DNA of 64,000 nt from Bradyrhizobium tropiciagri (lineage in GTDB: Bacteria; Pseudomonadota; Alphaproteobacteria; Rhizobiales; Xanthobacteraceae), in the NCBI RefSeq assembly GCF_018130505.1, contig NZ_JAFCKH010000005.1:310001-374000 (forward strand), written 5' to 3'. The position numbers and the translations under genes were made by a program. This document shows positions 25,859 to 33,847 of this stretch, one piece after another. Below the pieces are notes generated by a model. The model was not told the DNA's origin. It searched no databases and worked only from the letters and a program-made list of their open reading frames with translations. Every line of letters begins with the position of its first letter. Within the stretch, counting starts at the first letter, position 1.

Positions 25859-27181
25859 TTACTGCAGCGCCTCGCCGTGCTGCGAGATGTCGAGGCCTTC
25901 CAGCTCCTGCTGCAGCGAGACGCGCAGCGGCACGAAGAGGCTGACCAGCTTGAGCAGCACGAAGGTGACGCCGCCGCACCAGATCAGCGTGACGGCGACG
26001 CCGTAGATCTGGAACAGCAACTGCTGCGGATTGCCTTCGAGCAGGCCGGCGGTGCCGCCGATCGCCGAGCTCGCGAAGATGCCGGCGAGTAGCGTGCCGG
26101 TCATGCCGCCGATGCCGTGCACGCCGAACACGTCGAGCGAGTCGTCGTATTTGAAGCGATGCTTCAGCCAGGTACAGGCCCAGTAGCAGATGAGGCCGGC
26201 GATGATGCCGATGATCACGCCGTGCCAGGGCGCGACGAAGCCGGAGGCCGGGGTGATGGTGCCGAGGCCGGCGACCGCGCCCGAGATCATGCCGAGCACC
26301 GACGGCTTGCGGCGCGTCGCCCATTCGATCGCGGCCCAGGTCAGCGCGCCGGCGCAGGCGGCGAGGTGCGTCGCGGTGATCGCCATCACCGCGCGCGAAT
26401 TGGCTGCCAGCGCCGAGCCGCCGTTGAAGCCGAACCAGCCGACCCAGAGCAGGCCGGTGCCCATCACCGCGAGCGACAGATCGAACGGGGAGAGGTTGTC
26501 GTTGCCGTAGCCGTGGCGGTTGCCCATCACCTTGGCCGCGACCAGGCCGCTGACGCCGGCGGAGAGATGCACGACGAGGCCGCCGGCGAAGTCGACGGTG
26601 CCCGTCGTGGCGAGGAAGCCGCCGCCCCACACCCAATGCGCCAGCGGCACATAGACGAAGATGAACCAGCCGATCGAGAACAACAGGTAAGCGGAAAACC
26701 GCATGCGGTCGGCGACCGAGCCCGCCACCAGCGCCACCGTGATGATCGCGAACGTCATCTGGTACAGCATGAACAGCGCTTCCGGGATAGTCTTCGCCGC
26801 CGGGTTGACGCTGTCCATCGTCATTCCGGCGAGGAACCAGCGGTCGAGCCCGCCGAGCCACGGGCCGTCGCCGACGAAGGCCAGGGAGTAGCCGAAGGTG
26901 ACCCAGAGGATCGAGACGATCGCGACCGCCGACAGGCTCTGCGCCATCGTCGCCAGCACGTTCTTCTTGCGCACCATGCCGGAGTAGAACAGCGCCAGCC
27001 CCGGGATCGTCATCATCAGCACCAGCGCGGTGGCGACGATCATCCAGGCGGTGTCGGCGGGAGAGATGCCGGAGCCGGCGGTGTCTTGCGCGAAGGCCGG
27101 CGTGCCCAGCGCGAGCAGGATTGCAGCATTGATCGGCGCAGCTGAAAGCGCTGCGCGAAGAGCCCGTGCCCCCATCATCAT
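25859..27181 (-). CDS. amtB: Ammonium transporter AmtB (copy 2)
   Basis: 440 residues from one of three consecutive ATGs at 27181-27173; GGGGA just upstream favours the inner ones. Signal peptide (GTPAFAQD), then the Amt fold with GLALFYSGMVRKKN, pore-His regions FAGGLVVHLSAGVSGLVA and DVFGVHGIGGMTG, and LLWVGWFGFNGGSALAANSRA. It is clearly a paralogue of copy 1 rather than a recent duplicate: signal region, loops and C-terminus differ. The C-terminal tail (LQQELEGLDISQHGEALQ) carries the region that contacts GlnK. It lies 70 bp after glnK copy 2. Confidence 0.96.
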   Translation of the reverse strand: MMMGARALRAALSAAPINAAILLALGTPAFAQDTAGSGISPADTAWMIVATALVLMMTIPGLALFYSGMVRKKNVLATMAQSLSAVAIVSILWVTFGYSLAFVGDGPWLGGLDRWFLAGMTMDSVNPAAKTIPEALFMLYQMTFAIITVALVAGSVADRMRFSAYLLFSIGWFIFVYVPLAHWVWGGGFLATTGTVDFAGGLVVHLSAGVSGLVAAKVMGNRHGYGNDNLSPFDLSLAVMGTGLLWVGWFGFNGGSALAANSRAVMAITATHLAACAGALTWAAIEWATRRKPSVLGMISGAVAGLGTITPASGFVAPWHGVIIGIIAGLICYWACTWLKHRFKYDDSLDVFGVHGIGGMTGTLLAGIFASSAIGGTAGLLEGNPQQLLFQIYGVAVTLIWCGGVTFVLLKLVSLFVPLRVSLQQELEGLDISQHGEALQ

Positions 27182-27251
27182 TCCCCGGCGTGTGGTCGTT
27201 TCTTGACGGTGTCTCGCCGACGTCATTGCCGGCGCTGATCTAGGTCGAAAA

Positions 27252-27593
<342 letters not shown>

Positions 27594-27877
27594 TCAGGCC
27601 TTCATTCCCTCGAGGGTTTTCGCTCGCGCCCGGGGCCCCGGGGGGCGGCAAACTGCCGCTGCGGAGGCGGCTTTTGCGCCCACCGAATTTGGCAGCTTTC
27701 TGGGCAAATGGCACAAAAAACTTGCAGGTAGAAGCGGAAAACATGCGCAGGCGGTGAGCTCGCTCACTATACGGAACGAAAACCCTCGGCCAGAATGTGG
27801 CTTTCCCGCCCGGCCAGCGATCAAGTTGGCCTGTTTGCCCCTAAAGCGTGTCCACGCACGCCCCGAGGAAACAAGAA

Positions 27878-28768
27878 ATGTCGAACCGAAACTGGTTTTA
27901 TGCAGCCGATGGCCAGCAGAAGGGTCCCCTGCCGGAGGCTCAGCTCCGCGACCTGATCGCCCGCGGCATGGTGCGGGCCGACACGCTGGTGTGGACCGAC
28001 GGCATGGCGGGCTGGCAGAAGGCCGGCGAAATTCCCGGCCTGGTTCCGGGCAGCGTGGCGGCGCCGGTGTATCCGCAGGCCGGCGGGCCGCCGCCGGTGG
28101 TGGCGTCGGCGAGCTATAGCGGCGGGGCGCTGTCGGCCGATTTTCCGATCTGGGGTCTGTTCGGCCGCACTTTGCTGATGGTGATCGGCCAGTTTCTCGT
28201 CATCCCCGCGCCGTGGACGGCGACTGGTCTCTATCGCTGGGTCACTCCCAACATCCAGGTGCCGGGCCGGCCCAATCTCGGCTTCACCGGACAGCCGCTC
28301 GACATCTGGTACGTCTTCATCGTGCTCGGCCTGATGGCCTATGCCGGGCTGGCCGACAGCACGATCGTCTCGTTGCTCTCGCTGGTGCTGCAGGCATTCC
28401 TGCAATGGATGCTCGTGCGCTGGTTCGTCAGCCGGATCAGCTCGAACGGCCAGGACCTCCCGATCTCGTTCGCGGGCAGCCCTGCCGTCTATATCGGCTG
28501 GTACCTGGCGATGGTGATCTCGGCCATCACGATCATCGGCTGGGCCTGGGTGCTGACGGCCTGGATGCGCTGGATCTGCCGCAACATCGAGGGCACGCGC
28601 CGCGAGGTCACCTTCAACGCGTCGGGGCTCGACGTGTTGTGGCGAACCATCGTGTTCACGATCGCCTGCGCGTTCCTGATCCCGATCCCCTGGGTGCTGC
28701 GCTGGTACGGCAACTGGTTCGTTGCGCAATTCGCTGTCGTCGAGCGTACCGGCTTCGTCAGCGTGTGA
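27878..28768 (+). CDS. GYF-domain (DUF4339) multi-pass membrane protein
   Basis: 296 residues from ATG 27878, with GAGGAA at a good distance; an ATG at 27848 has no such site. The N-terminal GYF_2 domain (WFYAADGQQKGPLPEAQL ... ADTLVWTDGMAGWQKAGEIP, about residues 4-55) is a probable protein-binding module. After a Pro/Gly-rich linker come about five TM helices (residues about 100-290). The C-terminal half resembles bacterial DUF898-like membrane regions but I do not recognise it firmly. It converges on tesB with a 19-bp gap. Function unknown. Confidence 0.8.
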   Translation: MSNRNWFYAADGQQKGPLPEAQLRDLIARGMVRADTLVWTDGMAGWQKAGEIPGLVPGSVAAPVYPQAGGPPPVVASASYSGGALSADFPIWGLFGRTLLMVIGQFLVIPAPWTATGLYRWVTPNIQVPGRPNLGFTGQPLDIWYVFIVLGLMAYAGLADSTIVSLLSLVLQAFLQWMLVRWFVSRISSNGQDLPISFAGSPAVYIGWYLAMVISAITIIGWAWVLTAWMRWICRNIEGTRREVTFNASGLDVLWRTIVFTIACAFLIPIPWVLRWYGNWFVAQFAVVERTGFVSV

Positions 28769-28787
28769 GCTGTTTCCGGATCATGCG

Positions 28788-29648
28788 CTAGCGTCGCTCG
28801 CGCACCGAGCCTTCCTGCGCGACGGACGCTACCAGCGTGCCGTCGGGCTTGAAGATCAGGCCGCGGGTCAGACCTCGGCCGGCCTGCGCGCTCGGCGAAT
28901 CCTGCGCGTAGAGCAGCCATTCGTCGGCGCGGAACGGGCGGTGAAACCACATCGCATGGTCGAGGCTCGCCGGCATCATGCGCCGGTCGAACAGCGTGCG
29001 GCCATAGCGCGCCATCACGGCATCGAGCAGCGAGAAGTCCGACGCATAGGCCAGCGCGCACAGATGCAGCGCCGGATCGTCCGGCAGTTTCGCGGCGGTG
29101 CGGATCCAGACATGGATGCGGCCGTCGTCGATCTTCTGGCCGAAATAGCGGCCGAGCTCGACCGGGCGCAGCTCGATCGGCCGGTCGCTCTCGTAGTAGC
29201 GGCGGATGAACTCCGGCATCTCCTTGAACATCGGCTGCTTGGAGACTTCCTCCGCGGTCAGCTTCTCCGGCGGCGGCACGTCCGGCATCTTCTCCTGGTG
29301 ATTGAAGTTGCTCTCTTCATCGGCATGGAACGAGACCATGATGGAGAAGATCGCGTTGCCGTGCTGGATCGCGGTGACGCGGCGCGTGGTGTAGCTCTTG
29401 CCGTCGCGCAGGCGCTCGACCTGGTAGATGATCGGGATCTGCGGATCGCCGGGCAGGATGAAATAGCAATGGATCGAGTGCGGCAGCCGGCCCTCGACGG
29501 TCCGGCACGCCGCCACCATCGCCTGGCCGATCACCTGGCCGCCGAACACCCGCTGCCAGCTGGTCTTCGGGCTGTTGCCGCGGAACAGGTTCACCTCGAG
29601 CTGCTCGAGATCGAGGATGGACAATAGGTCGATCAGGCTCTTGGACAT
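28788..29648 (-). CDS. tesB: Acyl-CoA thioesterase II
   Basis: 286 residues, as in E. coli TesB. Double hotdog fold: N-terminal FRGNSPKTSWQRVFGGQVIGQA and HSIHCYFILPGDPQIPI, and C-terminal ALAYASDFSLLDAV ... SLDHAMWFHRPFRADEWLLY with GRGLTRGLIFKPDGTLVASV. The catalytic Asp, Thr/Ser and Gln regions are in these blocks. It hydrolyses medium- and long-chain acyl-CoA to fatty acid and CoA. It stands alone, divergent from the hydroxylase. Confidence 0.95.
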   Translation of the reverse strand: MSKSLIDLLSILDLEQLEVNLFRGNSPKTSWQRVFGGQVIGQAMVAACRTVEGRLPHSIHCYFILPGDPQIPIIYQVERLRDGKSYTTRRVTAIQHGNAIFSIMVSFHADEESNFNHQEKMPDVPPPEKLTAEEVSKQPMFKEMPEFIRRYYESDRPIELRPVELGRYFGQKIDDGRIHVWIRTAAKLPDDPALHLCALAYASDFSLLDAVMARYGRTLFDRRMMPASLDHAMWFHRPFRADEWLLYAQDSPSAQAGRGLTRGLIFKPDGTLVASVAQEGSVRERR

Positions 29649-29671
29649 GGATGACTTTCGTTAGTTGAACC

Positions 29672-29746
29672 CGTCATTCCGGGGTAGCGAGAAGCCGGAA
29701 GCTCGAGATTCCGGGTTCGATGCTGTCGCATCGCCCCGGAATGACG
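29672..29746. repeat. CGTCAT-ended palindromic repeat (TCCGGGG subfamily)
   Basis: CGTCATTCCGGGG at the left end mirrors CCCCGGAATGACG at the right; the interior has CTCGAGATTCCGGGTTCGATGC. A sister is at 44300. It lies between divergent genes. Confidence 0.85.
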
Positions 29747-29837
29747 GCGTCTCGGGCTTGTTTCTATCCCCTGTTTCGCCCAGCTATTATCAGGTAGCAA
29801 GCACAGTCTGAGAGCGCCAACCGCGTAGGGATGAGGC

Positions 29838-31058
29838 ATGCCGGCACAGCGAAGTATCGTGATCTGCGGGGGCGCATTTGCCGGGCTGGCGCTGGCGGTG
29901 GCGCTGCGCCAGGGGCTCGGGCCCGACATCGGCGTGATCGTGGCCGATCCGGCGCTGAGCCTGCGGCCGAGCCGCGACCCGCGCGCGACCGCGATCGTGG
30001 CGGCGTGCCGGCGGCTGTTCGAGACGCTCGGCGTCTGGGGCCAGGTCGCGCCGACCGCGCAGCCGATCACCGACATGGTGGTGACCGACTCCAAGCTGGA
30101 GGACGCGACGCGGCCGGTGTTCCTGACCTTCGCCGGCAATGTCGAGCCCGGCGAGCCGTTCGCTCATATGGTCGAGAACCGCTATCTGATCGATGCGCTG
30201 GCCGCGCGCGCCGAGGCTGAGGGCGTCGAGCTGCGTGCTCTGGCGGTGTCGACGTTCGAACAGCGCCCCGACGGCATCAACGTGACATTCGCCGACGGCA
30301 GCGTGATCGACGCGAGCCTTTTGGTTGCCGCCGACGGCGCCCGTTCGCGGCTGCGCGAGCGCGCCGGCATCGCCACCCATGGCTGGGACTACGATCAATC
30401 CGGCATCGTGGTCACCGTCGGCCACGAGCGCGAACATGGCGGCCGCGCCGAGGAGCATTTCCTGCCCGCCGGTCCGTTCGCGATCCTGCCGCTGACCGGC
30501 AACCGCTCGTCGCTGGTGTGGACCGAGACGCGCAAGGACGCCGCGCGCATCACCGCGTTGAGCGAAGAAGACTTCCACGCCGAGCTTGAGCAGCGCTTCG
30601 GCCTGCATCTCGGTGAGATCAAGGCGCTCGACAAGCCGCGCGCCTTCCCGCTCGGCTATTTCGTCGCGCGCTCCTTCATCGCCGAACGCATGGCGCTGAT
30701 CGGCGACGCCGCGCATGTGATCCATCCGATCGCGGGGCAGGGGCTGAACATGGGCCTGAAGGATGTCGCGGCGCTGGCCGAAGTCGTGGTCGACGCCGCG
30801 CGGCTCGGCATGGATCTCGGTCAGGCCGACGTGCTGGAGCGCTACCAGCGCTGGCGCCGCTTCGACACGATGGCGATGGGCGTCGCCACCAACTCGCTGA
30901 ACTTCCTGTTCTCCAACGAGTCGACGCTGCTGCGCACCGTGCGCGACATCGGCCTCGGTCTGGTCGATCGCACGCCGCCGCTGAAGGAGATGTTCATCCG
31001 CCAGGCGGCGGGATTGTCAGGCGAAGTGCCGCGGCTCTTGAAGGGCGAGGCGCTGTAG
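29838..31058 (+). CDS. FAD-dependent hydroxylase of the UbiH/UbiF/Coq6 family
   Basis: 406 residues. FAD-binding motif ICGGAFAGLALAVAL (about 9-23), the second FAD motif AADGARSRLRE and the third GDAAHVIHPIAGQGLNMGLKD are all intact. This is the set of a ubiquinone-ring hydroxylase; alphaproteobacteria often use one or two with broad ring-position specificity, so I do not assign a UbiH, UbiF or UbiL name. The enzyme works at the inner face of the membrane in ubiquinone synthesis. The start at 29838 follows GAGG. Confidence 0.92.
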   Translation: MPAQRSIVICGGAFAGLALAVALRQGLGPDIGVIVADPALSLRPSRDPRATAIVAACRRLFETLGVWGQVAPTAQPITDMVVTDSKLEDATRPVFLTFAGNVEPGEPFAHMVENRYLIDALAARAEAEGVELRALAVSTFEQRPDGINVTFADGSVIDASLLVAADGARSRLRERAGIATHGWDYDQSGIVVTVGHEREHGGRAEEHFLPAGPFAILPLTGNRSSLVWTETRKDAARITALSEEDFHAELEQRFGLHLGEIKALDKPRAFPLGYFVARSFIAERMALIGDAAHVIHPIAGQGLNMGLKDVAALAEVVVDAARLGMDLGQADVLERYQRWRRFDTMAMGVATNSLNFLFSNESTLLRTVRDIGLGLVDRTPPLKEMFIRQAAGLSGEVPRLLKGEAL

Positions 31059-31062
31059 CTCC

Positions 31063-31183
31063 GTAGCCCGGATGCAGCCAACGGGTCGCGCGAACGCGCG
31101 CCCGATGACAGGCTCCGCGAAATCCGGGTAAGTCTCACCACGGATAGTCTGTCCCGGATTACGCTTCGCTCCATCCGGGCTAC
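31063..31183. repeat. GTAG/CTAC-type palindromic repeat (CCCGGATG subfamily, longer loop)
   Basis: Opens GTAGCCCGGATGCAGC and closes GGATTACGCTTCGCTCCATCCGGGCTAC by its ends. The left arm is interrupted compared with copies at 43064 and 52480. It lies between convergent genes. Confidence 0.82.
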
Positions 31184-31192
31184 CGGTCTTCC

Positions 31193-31390
31193 CTAATCGA
31201 TCTTGCGTGCCTCTTCCGGCAGCATGATCGGGATGCCGTCGCGGATCGGATAGGCCAGCTTGGCGGAGCGCGAGATCAATTCCTGCTTTGCAGCGTCGAG
31301 CTCCAGCGGGCCCTTGGTGATCGGGCACACCAGGATTTCCAGCAGCTTCGGGTCGGCGGTGCTTTCGAGATGGTCGGGCGTGGAATTCAT
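31193..31390 (-). CDS. Trm112-family (YcaR-like) small protein
   Basis: 65 residues from ATG 31390. It matches the UPF0434/Trm112 group: [19 protein letters not shown] ... [27 protein letters not shown]. coli YcaR has CPVC where this protein has CPIT, so the zinc knuckle is lost. In eukaryotes Trm112 activates methyltransferases; the bacterial role is unproven. It lies 43 bp downstream of the TetR gene on the same strand and may share its transcript. Confidence 0.9.
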   Translation of the reverse strand: MNSTPDHLESTADPKLLEILVCPITKGPLELDAAKQELISRSAKLAYPIRDGIPIMLPEEARKID

Positions 31391-31433
31391 TGCGGTCTCC
31401 TGCTCGTGACCTAGCACATTCAATCGGCCGATG

Positions 31434-31979
31434 TCATGACGGCGGACGCTTCGCCATTCGCAACAGCTCATCGAGTGCGGCCTCTTGGCGCGCTTTCGCC
31501 TGCGCCGGGTCCGAGAGCGCGAAGCCGATGAAGGCCCAGTAGAAGATTTGCGCGCGGCCGCGCACGACGTCGTCTGGGAATCCGGCCTGCCGGAGCAGGT
31601 TCTCGATATAGCCGATCCGGCGCTGGTCGACCGCGTGCACGGCGGCGCGCGCTTCCGGATCGACGGTGGCCCAGCTGCGCACCGCGCGCTCCAGCGCCAG
31701 CCGCGCCGAGAAAGCGCGGCGCAGCAGCAGCGCCAGAGCGTCCTCGCTGTTCGGCATCGTTTCGAGCTCGGCGATCACCTGCTCGGCCATCACCTCGCGC
31801 CAATGCGCGAGGATGGCGGCGCGGTAGGCGCCGATATCGGCGAAGTGCCAGTAGAAGCTGCCGCGCGAGACGCCCATAGCCTTCGCCAGCGGCTCGGCCT
31901 TGAGCGCCGTGAAACCGCTCTTCGCCAGCGTCTTCAGACCCTGATCGAGCCAATTCTTTGCCGAAAGCTGTTCCGTCAT
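31434..31979 (-). CDS. TetR-family transcriptional regulator
   Basis: 181 residues from ATG 31979. The N-terminal helix-turn-helix is typical: [26 protein letters not shown] (named by its ends, about residues 21-46). The C-terminal part is an all-helical ligand domain ([30 protein letters not shown]). It is divergent from the membrane-protein/crotonase/thioesterase operon, and two near-identical palindromes lie between them, so it very likely represses both itself and that operon. The ligand is not known; an acyl-CoA or small lipophile would suit the neighbours. Confidence 0.93.
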   Translation of the reverse strand: MTEQLSAKNWLDQGLKTLAKSGFTALKAEPLAKAMGVSRGSFYWHFADIGAYRAAILAHWREVMAEQVIAELETMPNSEDALALLLRRAFSARLALERAVRSWATVDPEARAAVHAVDQRRIGYIENLLRQAGFPDDVVRGRAQIFYWAFIGFALSDPAQAKARQEAALDELLRMAKRPPS

Positions 31980-32003
31980 GGTTTCCGCGCCGCGTTCGCC
32001 GGA

Positions 32004-32021
32004 CCATACACAACTGTATTG
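32004..32021. promoter_or_regulatory. TetR operator 1 (ATACA-N4-TGTAT)
   Basis: CCATACACAACTGTATTG overlaps the -35 box TTGACA (32019-32024) of the rightward promoter and lies 25 bp from the TetR start. It is the same motif as operator 2. Confidence 0.75.
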
Positions 32022-32048
32022 ACAGGGGCCAGCAGCGGGTGCCATAAA
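32019..32048 (+). promoter_or_regulatory. Sigma-70-type promoter of the membrane protein-crotonase-thioesterase operon
   Basis: TTGACA, 18 bp, then CATAAA. It is bracketed by operators 1 and 2, an arrangement expected for repression. Confidence 0.55.
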
Positions 32049-32054
32049 TGCCGA

Positions 32055-32072
32055 CCATACAGTAGTGTATGG
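32055..32072. promoter_or_regulatory. TetR operator 2 (ATACA-N4-TGTAT)
   Basis: CCATACAGTAGTGTATGG: outer six bases perfectly symmetric. It is 51 bp from operator 1 centre to centre, just before the ribosome site GGAG of the downstream gene. Confidence 0.78.
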
Positions 32073-32082
32073 AGACTTCGCT

Positions 32083-32433
32083 ATGCGTGACCTTATGCTG
32101 CAGGCTGCCGGGATAATCGCCATCGGCATCAGCCTGGCACATGGCGTTCTCGGCGAGACCAAGGTGTTCGCTCGCGCCACCGTCGAGCCGCCGCGGCTGC
32201 GCCTCTTGCTCCGCCTGGTCTGGCAGGCCGGCACGATCGCCTGGATCGCCGGCGGCGTGCTGCTGCTCGCAACGCCGGCGATGGCGTCGGATGCGGCGCG
32301 GCACTGGATCGTGGTGACGTCAGCCGTCGTGTTCGGCTGTGCCGCGGTCGCAAATGCGATCGCGACGCGCGGCCCTCATCTCGGCTGGATCGGGATGAGC
32401 GCGGTGGTGGCGCTCGCGGTGGCGGCCTACTAG
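32083..32433 (+). CDS. Small membrane protein, unknown function, TetR-controlled
   Basis: 116 residues from ATG 32083, GGAG 9 bp upstream. About four hydrophobic helices: MLQAAGIIAIGISLAHGV, LVWQAGTIAWIAGGVLLLAT, WIVVTSAVVFGCAAVANAIA and WIGMSAVVALAVAAY. Conserved-looking polar points are SLAHGVLGETKVF and RLVWQAG. I do not recognise the family. It is the first gene of a three-gene operon with a crotonase (17-bp gap) and a hotdog thioesterase, divergent from a TetR regulator. A role in handling the compound sensed by TetR is a guess. Confidence 0.75.
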   Translation: MRDLMLQAAGIIAIGISLAHGVLGETKVFARATVEPPRLRLLLRLVWQAGTIAWIAGGVLLLATPAMASDAARHWIVVTSAVVFGCAAVANAIATRGPHLGWIGMSAVVALAVAAY

Positions 32434-32450
32434 CAAGCAAGGAGACGATC

Positions 32451-33254
32451 ATGGACGATCGCATCCGTCTCAGCATCGCCGATGGCGTTGCCGACGTCAG
32501 GCTGAACCGCCCGGACAAACTGAACGCGCTCGATCCGGCGATGTTCGTGGCAATCGCTGAAGCCGGCGCGCGGCTCGCGGCCGACCGCAGCGTCCGCGCC
32601 GTAGTGCTGTCGGGCGAGGGCGAGGCGTTCTGCGCCGGCCTCGACATGGAGCGCCTGGTCGCGACGACTGAGGGCGAATCCATCCTGACGTTTGCCGACC
32701 TCACGCAGCGCACGCACGGCATCGCCAATTGGGCGCAGCATCTGGTGTGGCTGTGGCGGGAGCTGCCGGTGCCCGTGATCGCCGCAGTGCATGGGACGGC
32801 GCTCGGCGGCGGCTTCCAGCTCGCGCTCGGCGCCGACATCCGATATCTCGCGCCGGACACGCGGCTCGGTATCGTCGAGGCCAAATGGGGGCTGGTGCCC
32901 GACATGGCGGGCACGCAGCTGATGCGCCATCTCGCCCGCGAGGACGTGGTCCGCGAGCTCACTTACACCGCGCGCATCTTCGAAGCGGACGAAGCGCTCG
33001 CCTACGGCTTCGCCACCAGGCTCGTGGCGGACCCGCGCGAGGCGGCGCTTGCAACCGCGCGCGTCATCGCCGGCCGCAGCCCGGATGCGATCCGCGCTGC
33101 GAAACGCCTGCTCAACCTCGCCGCCGGCTGCGACGCCGCGACCGGGCTCGCGGCCGAGACCGCCGCGCAAGCGGAGCTGCTCGGTACGCCAAACCACGTC
33201 GAGGCCGTCAGGGCCAATCTCGAACGGCGGCCGCCGCGCTGGAGCGTCGCATGA
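32451..33254 (+). CDS. Crotonase-family enoyl-CoA hydratase/isomerase-like protein
   Basis: 267 residues. The two oxyanion-hole segments are GEAFCAGLDME (about 57-67) and HGTALGGGFQLALGADIRY. The region VEAKWGLVPDMAGTQLMRHL supplies one acidic candidate for catalysis. Family members act on CoA thioesters; whether this one hydrates, isomerises or cleaves cannot be told. RBS GGAG precedes it. Its last bases overlap the thioesterase start (ATGA), so the two are translationally coupled and probably act on the same CoA ester. Confidence 0.92.
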   Translation: MDDRIRLSIADGVADVRLNRPDKLNALDPAMFVAIAEAGARLAADRSVRAVVLSGEGEAFCAGLDMERLVATTEGESILTFADLTQRTHGIANWAQHLVWLWRELPVPVIAAVHGTALGGGFQLALGADIRYLAPDTRLGIVEAKWGLVPDMAGTQLMRHLAREDVVRELTYTARIFEADEALAYGFATRLVADPREAALATARVIAGRSPDAIRAAKRLLNLAAGCDAATGLAAETAAQAELLGTPNHVEAVRANLERRPPRWSVA

Positions 33255-33673
33255 CTACTGGAGAAGGGTTCGATCTGCAGCGTCTCGTCGCGACCAACGC
33301 ATCGGCCGCGTTCAATCGGCTGGCCGGCTTCGAGGTGGTTGCCGCAGGCGATGGCAAGGTAGAGCTGCGCATGGCGTGGAGCGACGACTTCACCCAATAT
33401 GTCGGCCATTTGCATGCCGGCATGATCGCGGCCCTGCTCGACACCGCCTGCGGCTTTGCGGCGGCGACCGTGGTCGGCGGCGTCACGGCTTCGCATTTTT
33501 CGATGAATTGTCTGCGACCGGCCGTTGGCCGCAGCTTCGTTGCCAGGGGTGTCACGGTCCGTGCCGGCCGCCGGCAGGTCTTCGCCAGGGCGGAACTGTT
33601 CGCGGAGGACAAGCAGGGCGAGACCGCGCTGGTTGCGACCGGCGAAACCGTGCTGGTTCCGCTCGGGGCGTGA
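33251..33673 (+). CDS. PaaI-type hotdog-fold thioesterase
   Basis: 140 residues. The hotdog helix GHLHAGMIAALLDTACGFAA contains the usual His-Ala/Gly-Gly-type motif, followed by TASHFSMNCLRPAVGRSFVARG and a strand-rich end. PaaI-like enzymes release CoA from phenylacetyl- or short acyl-CoA products. The start ATG overlaps the crotonase stop by 4 bp. It ends the TetR-controlled operon. Confidence 0.9.
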   Translation: MTTGEGFDLQRLVATNASAAFNRLAGFEVVAAGDGKVELRMAWSDDFTQYVGHLHAGMIAALLDTACGFAAATVVGGVTASHFSMNCLRPAVGRSFVARGVTVRAGRRQVFARAELFAEDKQGETALVATGETVLVPLGA

Positions 33674-33712
33674 GGCGCGGGTTCGGCGGGGAACCCGGCC
33701 CCAATGCACTAC

Positions 33713-33732
33713 AATTTATGGAGCCATAAATT
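33713..33732. repeat. Perfect AT-rich inverted repeat (9-bp arms, 2-bp loop)
   Basis: AATTTATGG-AG-CCATAAATT followed by TTT. It could be the terminator of the thioesterase operon (weak, AT-rich stem) or an operator for the following gene. Confidence 0.55.
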
Positions 33733-33847
33733 TTTGCGTGGCACCGGCTTACGCCCGGATAACCATGCCACCGAAAGTTGCGGAATATTATCGAGAAGAA
33801 AATACAACCGGCCTAGGTTGTTGATACGACAATCAAAGGCCGACGCA

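Noticed and set aside
27709-27726. TGGCAC...TTGCA resembling a sigma-54 promoter near glnK copy 2
   Set aside because: GG to GC distance is 12 instead of 10 bp and it points away from glnK, toward the GYF-domain gene, which has no reason to be nitrogen-regulated.
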